This document shows positions 5,620-7,105 of a DNA stretch of 7,105 nucleotides, piece by piece. The translations under genes were made by a program, and so were the position numbers. Below the pieces are notes generated by a model, which saw only the letters and a list, made by a program, of their open reading frames with translations, was not told the DNA's origin and searched no databases. The stretch covers positions 1 to 7,105 of the forward strand of contig VSNE01000136.1 in NCBI GenBank assembly GCA_009774155.1, given 5' to 3'. Source of the stretch: Lachnospiraceae bacterium (GTDB taxonomy: Bacteria; Bacillota; Clostridia; Lachnospirales; Lachnospiraceae). Numbering within the stretch: the stretch's first letter is position 1; each line of letters starts with the position of its first letter.

Positions 5620-6537
5620 TTAACGTTTCATATTAATCAGGTCATTCAGAATTTCATCGCTGACCGTGATAATTTTGGAGTTTGCCTGGAAGCCTCTCTG
5701 GGTGGTAATCATCTCAGAAAACTCCTTGGCCAGATCCACATTGGAAGCCTCTATATAGCCTGTCATCAAGGTAGAGGTGGTTCCGCCCGGTTCTGCGGCA
5801 GAGCAGGTACCTGTATTGTCATTCTGCTCCGCGTTGTAGTAGAACTGTCCTGTCTTGGTAAGACCTTCCGGGTTCTGGAATGTGGCAACCGCTACCTTTC
5901 CAAGAGAAACCGTCTGGCCTGTAGCCTTATCGGTACCTGTAACCTCTCCAAGGCTGTTGATTTTCACATCCTTCAGCTCCAGAGGATTGCCGCCAAAGTT
6001 TGCTCCTGTGATTGCCGACGGAATTTTCAATGCCTCAAGATTAGCTGAATGCCCCTGGGAGTAATCCTGCACATTGTTAGGACGGTATCCATAGACAAAA
6101 TTACCATTGCTGTCAACCAGATAGCCGTTGCCGTCAATATTGAACTGGCCCACACGGGTAAAATCAACGCCTATTCCTTTCAGGTTTGTCGGACTCACGC
6201 CTGTTTTCAGATCCGCGCTCGTGACAAAAAAACCTTCTCCATTGATACTGGCATTCAGCCCTCCCACATAAGTCGGCGTGCTGGAACCCATATCCGTGGA
6301 AATGGAACCTGTAAGGGAACCATAACCATACTGGGCCGCATTGGTACCTCCGGACGCGGCCGCTCCGGCATTTCCTCTTGTGGATGAGGAAGAAGTCTGA
6401 TACATTGCTTCCTGGAAGCTGTAGCTCTGTGATTTAAATCCAAAGGTATTTACGTTTGCAATATTGTGGCCGATGACATCCAGCTTATTCTGGTGTGCAC
6501 GCAGTCCTGCGACTGCCGAGTCCATTGCTCTTAGCAT
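5620..6537 (-). CDS. flgE: Flagellar hook protein FlgE
   Basis: The 305-residue protein opens MLRAMDSAVAGLRAHQNKLD, followed by IGHNIANVNTFGFKSQ (22-37), the N-terminal axial-protein block. It ends with SNVDLAKEFSEMITTQRGFQ (266-285) and the ILNDLINMKR helix typical of hook and distal rod proteins. Between these lies the Gly/Asn/Thr-rich exposed part, with INGEGFFV (98-105) and RVGQFNIDGNGYLVDSNGN (128-146). FlgE and FlgG are related, so context decides. The position after the TIGR02530-type gene and before flbD-motAB is the hook gene slot, and 305 residues fit the compact Gram-positive hook protein (B. subtilis about 264). It is exported by the flagellar type III system and polymerises into the hook. 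AAAGGAAG (6546-6553) precedes the ATG. A single cysteine (C245) lies in a Thr/Gly-rich stretch, uncommon for an exported axial protein. Confidence 0.92.
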   Translation of the reverse strand: MLRAMDSAVAGLRAHQNKLDVIGHNIANVNTFGFKSQSYSFQEAMYQTSSSSTRGNAGAAASGGTNAAQYGYGSLTGSISTDMGSSTPTYVGGLNASINGEGFFVTSADLKTGVSPTNLKGIGVDFTRVGQFNIDGNGYLVDSNGNFVYGYRPNNVQDYSQGHSANLEALKIPSAITGANFGGNPLELKDVKINSLGEVTGTDKATGQTVSLGKVAVATFQNPEGLTKTGQFYYNAEQNDNTGTCSAAEPGGTTSTLMTGYIEASNVDLAKEFSEMITTQRGFQANSKIITVSDEILNDLINMKR

Positions 6538-6617
6538 TTTCTAATCTTCCTTTCTGCTTATCTGCTGTTCCTGCCGTCGCGCTTCAGGCTCCGGCTATGA
6601 CATCCTTGCGGTCCTGC

Positions 6618-6995
6618 CTACATCAGAACAGCACTGTCAATATTAGTAAAAATTTTTCTTCCCGTCTCATCCTGAGACATGGTGGTAACTACCACATTGT
6701 TTGGCACATTTACAATAAATACGCCCTGGCTGCCAATAATGGCAACGTCTTTTGCGCCTTTTTTCCGCGCTTCCTCCACCGCCTGCTCCAAATCACCCAG
6801 CAGCCGGCTGTCAAGCTGAATTCCTCTCTCATCCAGGCGCTTCGCCGCATGCTTTGAGAAATTAAGATTTTCACTGGCTCTGCCCTTCAGCAGCTCTTTG
6901 AAAGCTATGCCAGTATTCTGTGTTTCCCCCGGGGACTGCGGCTGTTTTGCGGAAGTATTTCCATAATTCAGGTTATGTACTTTATTCACTCCCAT
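6618..6995 (-). CDS. Flagellar operon protein (TIGR02530 family)
   Basis: The protein has 125 residues and no signal peptide or membrane segment. A polar, probably flexible N-terminus (1-28) is followed by a compact conserved part. This includes NFSKHAAKRLDERGI (45-59), an acidic/basic helix (LLGDLEQAVEEARKKGAKD, 65-83), and strands VAIIGSQGVFIVNVPNN (84-100) and VVVTTMSQDE, ending KIFTNIDSAVLM. This matches the uncharacterised 'flagellar operon protein' family, which is found between flgD and flgE in Firmicutes, spirochaetes and some proteobacteria. Here it sits directly before flgE with an 80-base gap. AAAGGA at 7004-7009 precedes the ATG. Its function is not established; its fixed position suggests a part in hook or hook-cap assembly (inference). 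The 80-base gap to flgE holds only the flgE ribosome binding site as far as I can see. Confidence 0.87.
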   Translation of the reverse strand: MGVNKVHNLNYGNTSAKQPQSPGETQNTGIAFKELLKGRASENLNFSKHAAKRLDERGIQLDSRLLGDLEQAVEEARKKGAKDVAIIGSQGVFIVNVPNNVVVTTMSQDETGRKIFTNIDSAVLM

Positions 6996-7025
6996 AAATA
7001 TCGTCCTTTCCAGCCGCTATGGATA

Positions 7026-7105
7026 TCAGGCAGCTATTCCTGTATCAAACAGCGGATTTTTTATTCCGCTTTCATCGAACTGCCGGCTGTTCCGCTCTCT
7101 GAGTT
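7026..7105 (-). CDS. Possible 3' end of the upstream flagellar gene (flgD expected)
   Basis: The right edge probably holds the end of the preceding operon gene, but the reading frame cannot be fixed from about 80 bases. One frame stays open from the edge and reads RNSRQFDESGIKNPLFDTG before ending IAA and a TGA at 7026-7028, 30 bases before the next start. Another frame reads NSESGTAGSSMKAE and stops with TAA at 7061-7063, leaving a 65-base gap. Neither carries a recognisable motif. In operons of this type flgD normally precedes the TIGR02530 gene, and FlgD tails are poorly conserved. The coordinates given follow the longer open frame; identity as flgD is only inferred from gene order. Confidence 0.3.
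   Translation of the reverse strand, partial: LRERNSRQFDESGIKNPLFDTGIAA

Noticed and set aside
6538..6617. The 80-base gap before flgE as a possible promoter, riboswitch or small gene
   Set aside because: Apart from the flgE ribosome binding site I see no promoter boxes, no clear structure and no reading frame of useful length.
7051..7070. Short inverted repeat agcgga/tccgct with an A/T-rich loop near the right edge
   Set aside because: Only six pairs with an eight-base loop and no U-run after it in the minus-strand transcript, so it does not support a terminator call.

Overview
The window is a contiguous stretch of a large flagellar (fla/che-type) operon, read entirely on the minus strand. 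The content points to a Gram-positive clostridial bacterium, most likely in or near Lachnospiraceae. Four things support this: a FliY-type switch protein (CheC-like domain plus SpoA domain) in place of a short FliN; a Bacillus-like single-domain CheY inside the operon; flbD next to motA-motB; and the small 'flagellar operon protein' gene just before the hook gene. The family-level placement is inference. The DNA is of medium GC, with Shine-Dalgarno sequences before every gene whose start is visible.

In transcription order (right to left) the layout is: the 3' end of an unidentified upstream gene (expected flgD) at the right edge; the TIGR02530-type flagellar operon protein (6618-6995); the hook protein gene flgE (5620-6537); a 91-bp gap with a long stem-loop (5549-5597); flbD/swrD (5328-5528); motA (4467-5288) and motB (3529-4467), joined by a TAATG stop/start overlap; fliM (2415-3506); cheY (2001-2363); flgC (1522-1983); fliY (214-1491); and the 5' part of fliO (1-211), cut by the left edge. 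No gap exceeds 100 bases. I see no RNA genes, mobile elements, CRISPR arrays, plus-strand genes, clear promoters or intrinsic terminators.

The products form one machine. FlgE builds the hook and FlgC is a proximal rod subunit. MotA and MotB form the stator that drives rotation, with FlbD/SwrD probably supporting motor power. FliM and FliY belong to the C-ring switch, which responds to phosphorylated CheY, and FliY probably also dephosphorylates CheY. FliO helps assemble the export gate.

Most of this is ordinary flagellar biology, and I found no undescribed system. The points worth a second look are: flgC sitting between cheY and fliY instead of next to flgB and fliE; the absence of fliL between motB and fliM; a FliY that begins directly in its CheC domain without the usual N-terminal CheY-P-binding peptide, and that carries a repeat-built Pro/Glu/Gln linker followed by a Met-rich segment; and the strong stem-loop between flgE and flbD.
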